Source: Clostridia bacterium
GTDB taxonomy: Bacteria; Bacillota; Peptococcia; DRI-13; DTU073
Assembly (NCBI GenBank): GCA_028709105.1
Contig: JAQVYD010000011.1
Span: 1 to 9,848, forward strand
Direction of reading: 5' to 3'
DNA length: 9,848 bases
Shown: in pieces, positions 1-7,189 of the stretch
Position numbering within the stretch: the stretch's first letter is position 1
Layout: every line of letters starts with the position of its first letter
Made by a program: the position numbers and the translations under genes
Notes under the pieces: model-generated
Told to the model about the DNA's origin: nothing
The model's input: only the letters and a program-made list of their open reading frames with translations
Database searches by the model: none

Positions 1-2126
1 CTTTTGCCGTCTTAGGGCGAGCAGGGGTCTTAGCAGAATTTGATCAAGCTATGGCTATTACTTTTATTTTAGACAGTCAGGATAAAAGTTCGGGTGCTTG
101 GACGAAGACGTGGCAAGATTTTCAAACGACAGCGCAAGCCGTACGCGCCTTGACTTATTTAAAGTCTTTTGTTGAGGATAAGGCAGAAGAACTGGCGACC
201 GTTCAAGGGGCTATAGACAAAGGGCTTGCTTGGTTAAAAGATAAACAACAATCTGACGGAAGTTTTCAGGATGCTTCCGGTTTTGATGACCCCTTAATCG
301 ACGCGGTAGAAGTACTTTTGACTTTAAAGACAGCAGGGATAGAATTTACTGACGCAGCTTGGATTAGCAGTGAGGGCAAAAGTGTTGTTGATTATCTTAC
401 GGAAAAGGCTTTAAATGAAGATGGAACTTTTGGTACTTCATGTAATCTTGCTGATAATACTTGGGTGCTAAAAGGTCTGCAAATACTGGGAGGAAACATA
501 GATGAGAACACGGTCCTGGCGATAAGAATCAGTCCGGAGAGTCTTCATCTTAGTGAAAACGCGACGGCTCAATTGAAGGCAGAGGCTTTTAAACTGAAGG
601 GCACCTGGGAAGAGATAGCGGCGGGAGTGTCTTGGTCCACCGGGGATGTAAATCTTGCGGCGATAGATGAGCATGGTTTGCTTACAGCGCTTAAGGCAGG
701 AAATACGATCGTTAAAGCAGGGTATTTGGATTTAGCGAAGCAGGTTGTGCTTGGTGTTACAGAGAGTAGTGGAGGCGGTAGCAGTGGTGGCTCTTCTCGC
801 CCGCCTGAGAACAAGGTTAGGGTTGAGGTAACTGTTACGGGAGAAAAGGGGGAAAATCTTTTTTCCGGTAGAGTGACGTTAGAGCAAAAAGAGGCCACTG
901 TTTTTGAGGCTTTAGTGAAAACAGGGGTAAGGTATGAAGGGGACAGTAACTTCATTACCGCAATAGAAGGACAGAAAAATCGGGGTATGAACGGGTGGAT
1001 GGTTAAGATCAACGGTAAGTTTATCGCCACTTCTGTTGGTGATTATACTTTGCGGACGGGTGATGCGGTAGAGTGGTTATATAGCACTGATGCCGATAAT
1101 ATTGCGGGGGTAGGAGGAAAACCGGGTGATGCGGCTTCCCCGGCCCAAAAATCTGCCGCTGAAAAAAATGCGGAGGAAATTTTAAAGGAATTATCTGCCG
1201 AGGGTGGCGAGTTAAAGGTTAATTTAGCCAATACGGCGAACCAACAAGCTTCTTTTTCGTCTCAACTGCTGGCTAGAATTACAGAACAAGGGCAAGGTTT
1301 TCAGTTAGAGAACGGGAAAATACAGGTTTCTTTTGCTCCTTCCGCCTTGCTGACTGAGCAATTAAGCAGAGTAGGTGCTGAGGAGAAAACCTTGCTCAAT
1401 TTTGGCGCCAAGGCTCTGGGAAATAAAGAAAAGGAAGAAGTACTGGCAACTGCGCTAAGACAAGGGTGTGGTTTGGAGGATATCGGGGCCCAGGTAGTAG
1501 AACTTAAGGCGGAGATTGCGAGAATAGAGGAAAAGGACGAAGTACGCACGGAAACAATTACCGGTTTTCATGAACCGGTACAGGTTACCTTAGACCTTTC
1601 AGAATTAAAATTGTCGGCAGAAGATGCTGCTTTATTAACGGCGGTGCGTTATGAAAAGGATCGTTGGGGTAATCTGCGGGCAATAAAGCTGGGGGGTACT
1701 TATGATGCCGCCAGCGGAAAGTTTACTTTTTATACGGAAAACTTTAGTTTGTATAGTGTGGTCAAAGCAGAAGATTTATTGACGATTACTTTGACTATAG
1801 ATGAACCGGAAGTGCTCATTAATAACAAGCAAAAGAAGGTTGATGTGCCGGCTTGTCTAATTGAAAATCGTACCATGGTTCCTTTGCGTTTTGTGGCGGA
1901 AGGAATGGGCGCTGAGGTGCAATGGCAAGAGGACAGCGGAATGGTCGAAATGTATTTTCAAGATAAACTCCTAAAGTTAGCGGTGGGGAAAACAGGCCCC
2001 GGTCTTGAAGTCCCGGCCATGATTGAACAGGGGCGTACCTTGGTGCCGCTTCGTTATGTCGCCACACATTTAGGGGCTGCGGTGACCTGGTTCCCCTCTA
2101 CGCAAACAGTAATGATTGTTAAGTAA
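1..2126 (+). CDS. Secreted alpha/alpha-toroid + BIG2 + DUF4430 (transcobalamin-like) protein with stalk repeats, 5'-partial
   Basis: The reading frame is open from base 3, before the first ATG at 51, and the residues before that ATG (LGRAGVLAEFDQ) already look like a toroid helix, so the true start and any signal peptide lie upstream of the window. Counting from the ATG at 51: residues 1-150 are helical repeats of the terpenoid-cyclase/prenyltransferase toroid type (YLKSF..., WLKDKQQSDGSF at 61-72, LNEDGTFG at 121-128); about 158-236 is a BIG2-like Ig domain; 238-252 is a Gly/Ser linker; about 255-345 is a DUF4430 domain (ATVFEAL, GWMVKINGK, LRTGDAVEW); about 365-572 resembles the spacer found before anchoring modules in surface proteins (FTFYTENFSLYSV); 578-691 holds two copper-amine-oxidase-N/stalk units (RTMVPLRFVAEGMGA and RTLVPLRYVATHLGA). 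The toroid plus DUF4430 pairing is that of intrinsic factor and transcobalamin, so extracellular corrinoid binding is the inferred role. No enzyme active site is seen. The gene lies 19 bases before the lipoprotein gene, probably in one operon. Confidence 0.85.
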   Translation, partial: FAVLGRAGVLAEFDQAMAITFILDSQDKSSGAWTKTWQDFQTTAQAVRALTYLKSFVEDKAEELATVQGAIDKGLAWLKDKQQSDGSFQDASGFDDPLIDAVEVLLTLKTAGIEFTDAAWISSEGKSVVDYLTEKALNEDGTFGTSCNLADNTWVLKGLQILGGNIDENTVLAIRISPESLHLSENATAQLKAEAFKLKGTWEEIAAGVSWSTGDVNLAAIDEHGLLTALKAGNTIVKAGYLDLAKQVVLGVTESSGGGSSGGSSRPPENKVRVEVTVTGEKGENLFSGRVTLEQKEATVFEALVKTGVRYEGDSNFITAIEGQKNRGMNGWMVKINGKFIATSVGDYTLRTGDAVEWLYSTDADNIAGVGGKPGDAASPAQKSAAEKNAEEILKELSAEGGELKVNLANTANQQASFSSQLLARITEQGQGFQLENGKIQVSFAPSALLTEQLSRVGAEEKTLLNFGAKALGNKEKEEVLATALRQGCGLEDIGAQVVELKAEIARIEEKDEVRTETITGFHEPVQVTLDLSELKLSAEDAALLTAVRYEKDRWGNLRAIKLGGTYDAASGKFTFYTENFSLYSVVKAEDLLTITLTIDEPEVLINNKQKKVDVPACLIENRTMVPLRFVAEGMGAEVQWQEDSGMVEMYFQDKLLKLAVGKTGPGLEVPAMIEQGRTLVPLRYVATHLGAAVTWFPSTQTVMIVK

Positions 2127-2133
2127 GGAAAAT

Positions 2134-2138
2134 GGAGG
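2134..2138 (+). promoter_or_regulatory. Ribosome binding site GGAGG for the DUF4430 lipoprotein
   Basis: GGAGG lies 7 bases before the ATG at 2146. It decides the start: the longer in-frame ATG at 2116 lies inside the preceding gene, and only the ATG at 2146 places a lipoprotein signal peptide (MRKKGLLLL...) at the N-terminus. Confidence 0.8.
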
Positions 2139-2145
2139 TTTACTG

Positions 2146-3255
2146 ATGAGAAAAAAGGGATTACTGCTTTTGATTTTGTCTGTGTTTTTGTTAATTTTCC
2201 CTGCTTGTACGAAGCAGAGCAGTGATCCCCCTGTATCTACAGGGGAAAAAGAAACAGCAGTTAGTTCTGTTACTAAGGAAACAACAAAGGCAGCAGAAAG
2301 CTCTCAAGCGGATTCAGAGAAGATTAAGGACTTAGAGGGGTTAAACAAGGGACAAAAGGAGTCTCTGCCAACAAAAAAAACAGAAGGGAAAAAAACATTC
2401 TCCTTGCGGGTAAGTCAGAACTATGGTGCAGGAACACTGGCTAAAGAGGAAGTATTGCTGAAACCGAAAATGTCGGTGATGGATGGACTTGATCGTGTCT
2501 GTGCAGATCAGGTTGAAACGGCCTATGGGGGCAGTTATGTCAAAGGGATTGGCAATTTGCGTTCGGAAGCTGGGGGAATCGGTAAACCTAAGCAAGACTG
2601 GTTCTTTTTTGTTAATGGTATTTTTGCGGATCAGGGTGCTTTGGATTATTTTCCCCAACCCGGGGAAAAGGTGTGGTGGGATTATCATCCTTGGCAGATG
2701 TTTCAAGCAACAACTGCGGTGATTGGTTGTTATCCTGAGCCTTTTCTGCACGGTTACCGGGGTAAAACAAAGGCAACGGTAATCCTCTATTGTCCGGAGG
2801 AAAAAGAGCTTGCGCTACAGTTAGATAGTGCTTTAAAAGCTGTGGGTGTGCCCAAGGTTACCCTAGCTGAAATTACTAATGAGTTGTTGGCGGAAAGGGA
2901 AGGACCTACTTTAGTGGTGGGGAAATGGCAGGAATTACAGGAAAATGTTTATTTAGCCGACTTGAATCAGGCTTTTCAAAAGAACGGAACTTTTGTTCAT
3001 TTTACCGAAAATAGTTTGGAATTGTTGGATTATACAGGGAAAACGGCTAGGGAATTGACAGCAGGTGTCGGGATTATTAGTGCTTCAGGCGAATCTGCCG
3101 GTGATGACAGCCCTCTTTGGCTTATTTCCGGTCTGGATAATGAAGGTTTGCAAAATGCGGTGAAGCTTCTCGTAGAGTGGCCTGCGCAAATCTCAGGTTT
3201 TTTTAGTGCGGCTGTTCTTGCTGCTGAGGTTATCCGGCTGCCGGTGATGCCGTAG
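2146..3255 (+). CDS. DUF4430 (transcobalamin C-terminal-like) lipoprotein
   Basis: The 369-residue protein starts with a lipoprotein signal: RKK, a hydrophobic stretch, then FPAC with Cys21 as the predicted lipidated residue. The lipobox is imperfect at -3 (Phe). Residues 22-82 are a Ser/Thr/Lys/Glu-rich tether. Residues about 84-184 match the DUF4430 pattern: SVMDGLDRV, AYGGSYVKGIGNL, WFFFVNG, DQGALDYFPQPGEKVWWDYHPW. This domain is related to the C-terminal domain of transcobalamin and intrinsic factor. Residues 185-369 form an extra domain with alternating strands and helices (TVILYCPEEKELALQLDSAL, TLVVGKW, SPLWLISGLDNEGLQNAVKLL) that I cannot assign. The likely location is the outer face of the membrane, where it could hand ligand to the ECF transporter encoded immediately downstream (35-base gap). 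DUF4430 is certain in my view; the corrinoid ligand is inferred. Confidence 0.88.
   Translation: MRKKGLLLLILSVFLLIFPACTKQSSDPPVSTGEKETAVSSVTKETTKAAESSQADSEKIKDLEGLNKGQKESLPTKKTEGKKTFSLRVSQNYGAGTLAKEEVLLKPKMSVMDGLDRVCADQVETAYGGSYVKGIGNLRSEAGGIGKPKQDWFFFVNGIFADQGALDYFPQPGEKVWWDYHPWQMFQATTAVIGCYPEPFLHGYRGKTKATVILYCPEEKELALQLDSALKAVGVPKVTLAEITNELLAEREGPTLVVGKWQELQENVYLADLNQAFQKNGTFVHFTENSLELLDYTGKTARELTAGVGIISASGESAGDDSPLWLISGLDNEGLQNAVKLLVEWPAQISGFFSAAVLAAEVIRLPVMP
2228..2245 (+). repeat. Perfect 8-bp inverted repeat (CCCCTGTA-TC-TACAGGGG) within coding sequence
   Basis: The arms 2228-2235 and 2238-2245 are exact reverse complements. They lie in the part of the lipoprotein gene that encodes the tether just after the signal peptide. 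An mRNA hairpin here is possible, but no T-run follows, so it is not an intrinsic terminator. It may be only chance within coding DNA. Confidence 0.5.
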
Positions 3256-3290
3256 AGAAGAAGATGCCTTTATAGTGAGGTTATTGTTAG

Positions 3291-4214
3291 ATGAATAGTT
3301 ATAACAAAAAGGAAGAACAAGAGCAGATGAGACAGAGGCTGCATCCGGCTACGGCTTTGCTGTATTTGGTTGCGGTAGTGTTTTTATCACTTCTTTTTGC
3401 TCATCCTTTTTTTCTGCTGGCTCTCTTTGTGGCGGTGGGAACAATTATTTTATCATGTGGTTTAGTCCATGAATGGGTCAATTATTTAAAAGTTGGCTGC
3501 GGTTTTCTGCTTGTGATTATGATGGTCAATGTCCTTTTTGTGCGGGCCGGTTCGACGGTACTCTTTTGGGGGCCTGCTTTCCCGGGGCTGGGGCGGATGC
3601 GGATTACTTTGGAAGCCTTGTGTTATGGGGCCGGGATGGGGTTACGGTTGTTGGTGATTATTAGTGCCTTTTGTTTATTGATGTATGTTGTTCATCCGGA
3701 TGGTCTTATTCAGCTTTTAGGTGGGCGGTCTTATAAAACGGCCTTGGCGTTAGGTCTTTCTTTACGGCTGTTTCCTTTAATGCGTGCTGATTTTTTACGG
3801 ATAACGGAGGTACAGCAGTGTCGTGGGGTTAATTATCGCGGGAAAAAGCCGGGAGAAAGAATCCGTAAAATCGTGCCGGCGATTAATGTCTTGCTTTTAT
3901 CTAGTTTGGAAAGGGCTTTTCAGTTAGCGGAATCTTTACAAGTGAGGGGGTATGGCTTGGGAAGGCGAAGCCATTATCTTGGGAAAAAGTGGCGGTTAGG
4001 GGATAAACTTATTACTGTTTGCGTTGGTGCAGGGAGTTTGTTGAGTTTGTGGCTGGTTTGGAGCGGGCAGGCTGTTTACAGTTATTATCCTCGTTTGCAA
4101 AGTATAAAAATTAAAGAGGTTTATAGTGCCGTTTGCATCGGTTTGCTTTTTATCGTTCCTGCTTGTCTCAACTGGGGGTGGAAAAAATGGCCTTCATTAA
4201 GGTCGAGGATTTAA
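3291..4214 (+). CDS. ecfT: ECF transporter transmembrane (T) subunit, EcfT/CbiQ family
   Basis: This 307-residue integral membrane protein is the scaffold that couples the ATPases to the substrate-binding S subunit in an energy-coupling-factor importer. Hydrophobic segments lie near residues 21-57, 67-84, 111-135, 150-163, 238-258 and 277-294. The cytoplasmic coupling region shows the two family-typical X-R-G motifs: QQCRG (175-179) and the strongly diagnostic SLERAFQLAESLQVRGYG (205-222). These contact the ATPase grooves in known ECF structures. The start at 3291 is preceded by GTGAGG at 3275-3280; an in-frame ATG at 3327 is an alternative and would remove only a polar N-terminal tail. The 3' end overlaps the ATPase gene by 28 bases, so the two are probably translated together. 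The subunit itself does not reveal the substrate. Confidence 0.93.
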   Translation: MNSYNKKEEQEQMRQRLHPATALLYLVAVVFLSLLFAHPFFLLALFVAVGTIILSCGLVHEWVNYLKVGCGFLLVIMMVNVLFVRAGSTVLFWGPAFPGLGRMRITLEALCYGAGMGLRLLVIISAFCLLMYVVHPDGLIQLLGGRSYKTALALGLSLRLFPLMRADFLRITEVQQCRGVNYRGKKPGERIRKIVPAINVLLLSSLERAFQLAESLQVRGYGLGRRSHYLGKKWRLGDKLITVCVGAGSLLSLWLVWSGQAVYSYYPRLQSIKIKEVYSAVCIGLLFIVPACLNWGWKKWPSLRSRI

Positions 4215-5956
4215 CATATTATTATCCGGAGACAGAGACACCGGCTTTAGAGAAGATTAATCTTTCTCTTAACCGCGGTGAGTTTGTGCTTGTTTTGGGC
4301 AGTTCCGGGTGTGGCAAATCATCTTTAGTCAGAGCTTTAGCCGGTTTGCTTCCTGATTTTTACGGCGGGAGGTTTGGCGGGCGTATTTATCTTGAAAATC
4401 AGGAGATACGCACAATCAAGCGTTCTGCTTTAGTAAAGAAAGTGGGGATGGTTTTTCAGGATCCGGAAAGTCAGTTAATTATGAGTAGTGTTGAGCAGGA
4501 ACTGGTTTTAGGCATGGAAAATCTGGGTCTGCCGGTTAGCTTGATGAAAAGACGCCTCATGGAGGTGGGGGAGGCTTTTGCGCTTAGCCCTTATCTTCAG
4601 CAGCGGGTGACACAATTGTCCGGTGGTTTGCAGCAAAAGGTTGTTTTAGCTTCTATTTTGGCGATGCAGCCGGAAATATTAATCTTGGATGAACCGACTT
4701 CACAATTAGATCCTGTGGCCGGCGAAGAGATTTTAACAACTGTTCGCAAGTTGAATGAGGATCAAGGAATGACGGTGATTTTAATCGAGCAAAGATTAGA
4801 AAGATGTTTTCATTTGGCGGATCGGGTCGTAGTGATGGAAAAGGGGCGGATTGTGCAGAATCAGACTAATTTGAAGCAATTGGTGGTTTGGGCGGTGAAA
4901 GAAGGGAGCCCTTTTTTGCCTCCTTTGCCGAAACTTTTTGCCCGGAGCGGTTTTACCCGGATCCCGCTGACGGTAAAAGAGGGGAGGGGGTTGCTTTCCG
5001 AAGAGACAGGGGGACGGTTCTCTTGCCTTTCGGCGGAGGCTGCGGCAGATCAAACCGGTTTGGTTTCCCGCAGTCAAAAAAAGGCGAAAAAACCGTCCCC
5101 GTCTCCCTGCCTTACGGGGGAGAAAGAGCTTTTATTACAGGTGGAGAATGTTGCCTATACTTATGAAAATGGGGTTGAGGCTTTAAAGGAGATTAATTTG
5201 GAGCTTTATGCCGGTGATTTTCTTGTTTTAATGGGTGAAAATGCGGCGGGGAAAACAACACTTTTAAAAAATACAAGAGGATTACTGCAGCCTACTAAGG
5301 GGACAGTTCGCTTCTTGGGACAAGAGCTTAAGACAAGACCAATTGAGGAATGGGCGGGGGAGATCGGATATTTATCACAGTATCCCGGTGATTATCTTTT
5401 CCTCCCGACAGTACGTGAAGAAATTGAGTTTACTTTAGACAATTTACATTTGCCCAAAGGGGTAAGAGTTGATCTTTTGTTGGAAAAACTAGGTTTAACT
5501 AAGTTTGCGGAGAGCTATGCCCGGGATTTAAGCTCCGGGGAAAGACAACGTGTAGCTCTGGCGGCAGTATTAGCGGCTGACCCTAAGCTAATCATCCTTG
5601 ATGAACCGACGCGAGGGCTCGATTATGAGCTGAAGGCTCATTTAGGGGAAATCCTGCAGAATTTACAAAAAGAAGGGCGGGCGATTCTTTTAGTAACACA
5701 TGATGTGGAGTTTGCTGCGGAGTATGCTGCAGAAATAGCGTTAATGACACAGGGAACAATTATTGCCAAGGGCAGCAAGGAAGAGATGTTGTCTGATTCC
5801 GCTTTTTTCTCTCCACAGGTGGCCAAACTTTTTGGGGGCTTATGCGCTGAGCCGGTAGTAACATTGGCTCAAGGTAAGTTGGTGCTGGAAAAGATCTGGG
5901 AAAGAAAAGAGGAGGGCCGACAAACGATGCGATCGGCAGAGGGGGCAGAAAAGTGA
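4187..5956 (+). CDS. ecfA: ECF transporter ATPase, fused EcfA-EcfA' (two ABC domains)
   Basis: The 589-residue cytoplasmic protein fuses the two ATPases that energise an ECF importer. Domain 1: Walker A GSSGCGKSS (38-46), Q-loop Gln91, signature LSGGLQQ (144-150), Walker B ILILDEP (164-170). Domain 2: Walker A GENAAGKTT (350-358), Q-loop Gln398, signature LSSGERQR (448-455), Walker B LIILDEP (468-474), H-loop His505. The H-loop position of domain 1 carries Gln202 (LIEQRLE) in place of His, so the two ATP sites are probably unequal. The ATG at 4187, preceded by GGGGGTGG at 4174-4181, is chosen over the ATG at 4133 because MAFIKVEDLTYYY is the normal ABC N-terminus. The linker at about residues 240-315 is low in complexity, and about residues 273-306 are encoded by a REP-like palindromic element. 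The gene overlaps ecfT by 28 bases and the toroid gene by 4 bases. CbiO/EcfA family membership is certain; substrate is not deducible from it. Confidence 0.94.
   Translation: MAFIKVEDLTYYYPETETPALEKINLSLNRGEFVLVLGSSGCGKSSLVRALAGLLPDFYGGRFGGRIYLENQEIRTIKRSALVKKVGMVFQDPESQLIMSSVEQELVLGMENLGLPVSLMKRRLMEVGEAFALSPYLQQRVTQLSGGLQQKVVLASILAMQPEILILDEPTSQLDPVAGEEILTTVRKLNEDQGMTVILIEQRLERCFHLADRVVVMEKGRIVQNQTNLKQLVVWAVKEGSPFLPPLPKLFARSGFTRIPLTVKEGRGLLSEETGGRFSCLSAEAAADQTGLVSRSQKKAKKPSPSPCLTGEKELLLQVENVAYTYENGVEALKEINLELYAGDFLVLMGENAAGKTTLLKNTRGLLQPTKGTVRFLGQELKTRPIEEWAGEIGYLSQYPGDYLFLPTVREEIEFTLDNLHLPKGVRVDLLLEKLGLTKFAESYARDLSSGERQRVALAAVLAADPKLIILDEPTRGLDYELKAHLGEILQNLQKEGRAILLVTHDVEFAAEYAAEIALMTQGTIIAKGSKEEMLSDSAFFSPQVAKLFGGLCAEPVVTLAQGKLVLEKIWERKEEGRQTMRSAEGAEK
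5003..5105. repeat. REP/MITE-like palindromic element inside the ECF ATPase linker
   Basis: The ends are inverted repeats: GGGGACGGTT (5010-5019) pairs exactly with AACCGTCCCC (5091-5100), and GAGAC (5003-5007) pairs exactly with GTCTC (5101-5105), with a 2-base bulge. Nested inside are GCCTTT (5025-5030)/AAAGGC (5080-5085), CTGCGG (5040-5045)/CCGCAG (5068-5073) and a central 12-bp palindrome CAAACCGGTTTG (5051-5062). Nearly the whole 103 bases can therefore fold on itself. The terminal sequence resembles the GAGACAGGGGGACGGTT-type dispersed repeats I recall from many clostridial genomes, which are often linked to IS200-like REP-associated transposases; that link is from memory. It is read through in frame and encodes about 34 residues between the two ABC domains. 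Confidence 0.7.
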
Positions 5957-7113
5957 GTAAGAGCAGAAATAGTAAAGGTTTTTTAACAAGAAAATGGTGT
6001 GATCTTTTATTTTTTCTTTGGTTAGGGATTTTCGTTTTTTCATCTGGGGTAGGGGCTATAGATACTGCGGAGAGTGTCCAGAAGGGGTTGGCTTATTTGG
6101 CTGAGGTGCAGAATGAGGACGGAGGGTTTCCCAGTGCTAAAGGGCGTCTCAGTAGTCCCATGGTGACAGATTGGGTGGTTATGGCGTTGCAGGCCTCAGG
6201 TGAAGATGTTACAGGTGTTCATTGGTGCAAAAATGGAGTTACTCCTTGGGCTTATCTGCAAAAGGAGACCCGTTCTTTGGAGGGAACGACCGATTATGCG
6301 CGGACATTATTGACCTTAACCGCAGCCGGCAGCGGTCCTGTTTATCAAGGGGTTGATTTAGCCGAAAAAATAGTTTCTTTTCAATTGCCCCATGGTCAGT
6401 TTGCTCAGTGTGCATTGGGTGAAGAAGGTTTAGTTAATTGTCAGATTTGGTCTGTCCTGGCTTTAGCTGCGGCGGAAAAGGAAATTCCTTCTCAAGATAA
6501 AGTTTTGGCATGGTTAGTGAGTCAGCAAAACAGTGATGGCGGTTTTGGTTGGGCGGTGGGAGGGGAAAGCGATCCTGATGATACGGGAGTAGCTTTAAGT
6601 GCCCTTGCGGTGATGGGGTTGGAGAAAGACGATGTGGTGATCAAAAAGGCTCTGCAATATCTAAAAGACCAACAAAATGAAGATGGCGGGTTTGGCTGGA
6701 CTAAACAGAAGACGAATACCGCTACAGATGCTTGGGTGATTCAGGGGTTAACGGCGGTGGGAGAAGACCCGGCAGGTGAGAAGTGGCAAGTAGGGGGGAT
6801 TAGCCCGCCGGCCCATTTGTGTAGTTTGCAGAACAGTGATGGTTCGTTTCAATGGATTAGTGGGGTTGATTCTTCTCCTGTGCTGATGACGGCTTATGCG
6901 GTCTTTGCTTTGAGCGGGAGTTCTTTTCCTGTTAATCCTAGTGATGAGGTGAATGTGTGCGGGGAAAATAAGTTGTCTTGTGCAGAAAGTGAAAAGGGCG
7001 AAGAGAAGACAGAGGACAAAGTGCAGGCAGGGACGTTAGCTTCGTTTTTCACCAGGGTATGGCCAGACCTTGGGGGGGTTATGCGGCTTTTGTTTTCTAG
7101 CATAGTTTTCTAA
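5953..7113 (+). CDS. Secreted alpha/alpha-toroid repeat protein (terpenoid cyclase/prenyltransferase fold, transcobalamin N-domain-like)
   Basis: The gene starts with GTG inside the stop of the ATPase gene (GTGA overlap), 7 bases after the strong ribosome binding sequence AGAGGGGGC at 5938-5946, so it is translationally coupled. The 386-residue protein has a signal peptide (hydrophobic at about 18-31, plausible cleavage after GVGA35). The rest is a chain of alpha-helical repeats with QW-like motifs: QNEDGGF (53-59), QNSDGGFGW (192-200), QNEDGGFGW (241-249) and QNSDGSFQW (293-301), each followed by a helix such as DTGVALSALAVMGL. This is the alpha6/alpha6 toroid superfamily, which includes the N-terminal domain of intrinsic factor and transcobalamin. 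The acidic catalytic motif of squalene-hopene cyclases (DXDD) is not evident, although DPDD occurs at 207-210, so a binding role is more likely than cyclase activity. The tail after about 325 is Glu/Lys-rich and ends in a short hydrophobic patch. Confidence 0.87.
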   Translation: MSKSRNSKGFLTRKWCDLLFFLWLGIFVFSSGVGAIDTAESVQKGLAYLAEVQNEDGGFPSAKGRLSSPMVTDWVVMALQASGEDVTGVHWCKNGVTPWAYLQKETRSLEGTTDYARTLLTLTAAGSGPVYQGVDLAEKIVSFQLPHGQFAQCALGEEGLVNCQIWSVLALAAAEKEIPSQDKVLAWLVSQQNSDGGFGWAVGGESDPDDTGVALSALAVMGLEKDDVVIKKALQYLKDQQNEDGGFGWTKQKTNTATDAWVIQGLTAVGEDPAGEKWQVGGISPPAHLCSLQNSDGSFQWISGVDSSPVLMTAYAVFALSGSSFPVNPSDEVNVCGENKLSCAESEKGEEKTEDKVQAGTLASFFTRVWPDLGGVMRLLFSSIVF

Positions 7114-7124
7114 GGCGGAGTTTC

Positions 7125-7186
7125 GTTGGGGTTAGAAGTTGGGGTTAGAAAGAGTATCGTTTAAGCGGGAAAGGTTGGGGTTAGGG
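7125..7186 (+). repeat. G-rich direct repeats (GTTGGGGTTAG x3) before the S-subunit gene
   Basis: GTTGGGGTTAGAA occurs twice in exact tandem (7125-7137, 7138-7150), and the 11-base core GTTGGGGTTAG occurs a third time at 7174-7184, directly before the probable ATG at 7190. The 76-base intergenic stretch thus contains five runs of three or four G on the mRNA strand. It could be a regulatory RNA/DNA structure, a binding site or a simple tandem duplication; the sequence does not decide between these. Confidence 0.75.
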
Positions 7187-7189
7187 AAA

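Noticed and set aside
569..1030. 153-codon reverse-strand open frame
   Set aside because: It lies wholly inside the toroid/BIG2/DUF4430 gene, has no ribosome binding site or recognisable domain, and mirrors the coding frame.
1559..1580. Inverted repeat ACCGGTT-TTCATG-AACCGGT inside the first gene
   Set aside because: It is a 7-bp stem within conserved-looking coding sequence, has no T-run and no matching copy elsewhere in the window; likely chance.
2341..2751. 136-codon reverse-strand open frame
   Set aside because: It is antisense to the DUF4430 domain; composition is irregular and Cys/His-rich as in shadow frames, and no start signal is seen.
4133..4186. Earlier ATG start for the fused ATPase at 4133
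   Set aside because: It would add 18 residues with no ABC similarity and deepen the overlap with ecfT; the ATG at 4187 has a ribosome binding site and the standard N-terminus.
4888..5166. 92-codon + strand frame overlapping the ATPase linker
   Set aside because: It is a shadow of the ecfA frame that stays open mainly because of the G-rich palindromic element; no ribosome binding site or domain.
6571..6582. DPDD in the toroid protein as a squalene-hopene cyclase DXDD catalytic motif
   Set aside because: The protein is secreted, about half the length of such cyclases and lacks their other signatures; the acidic run fits a repeat loop. A binding role is more plausible.
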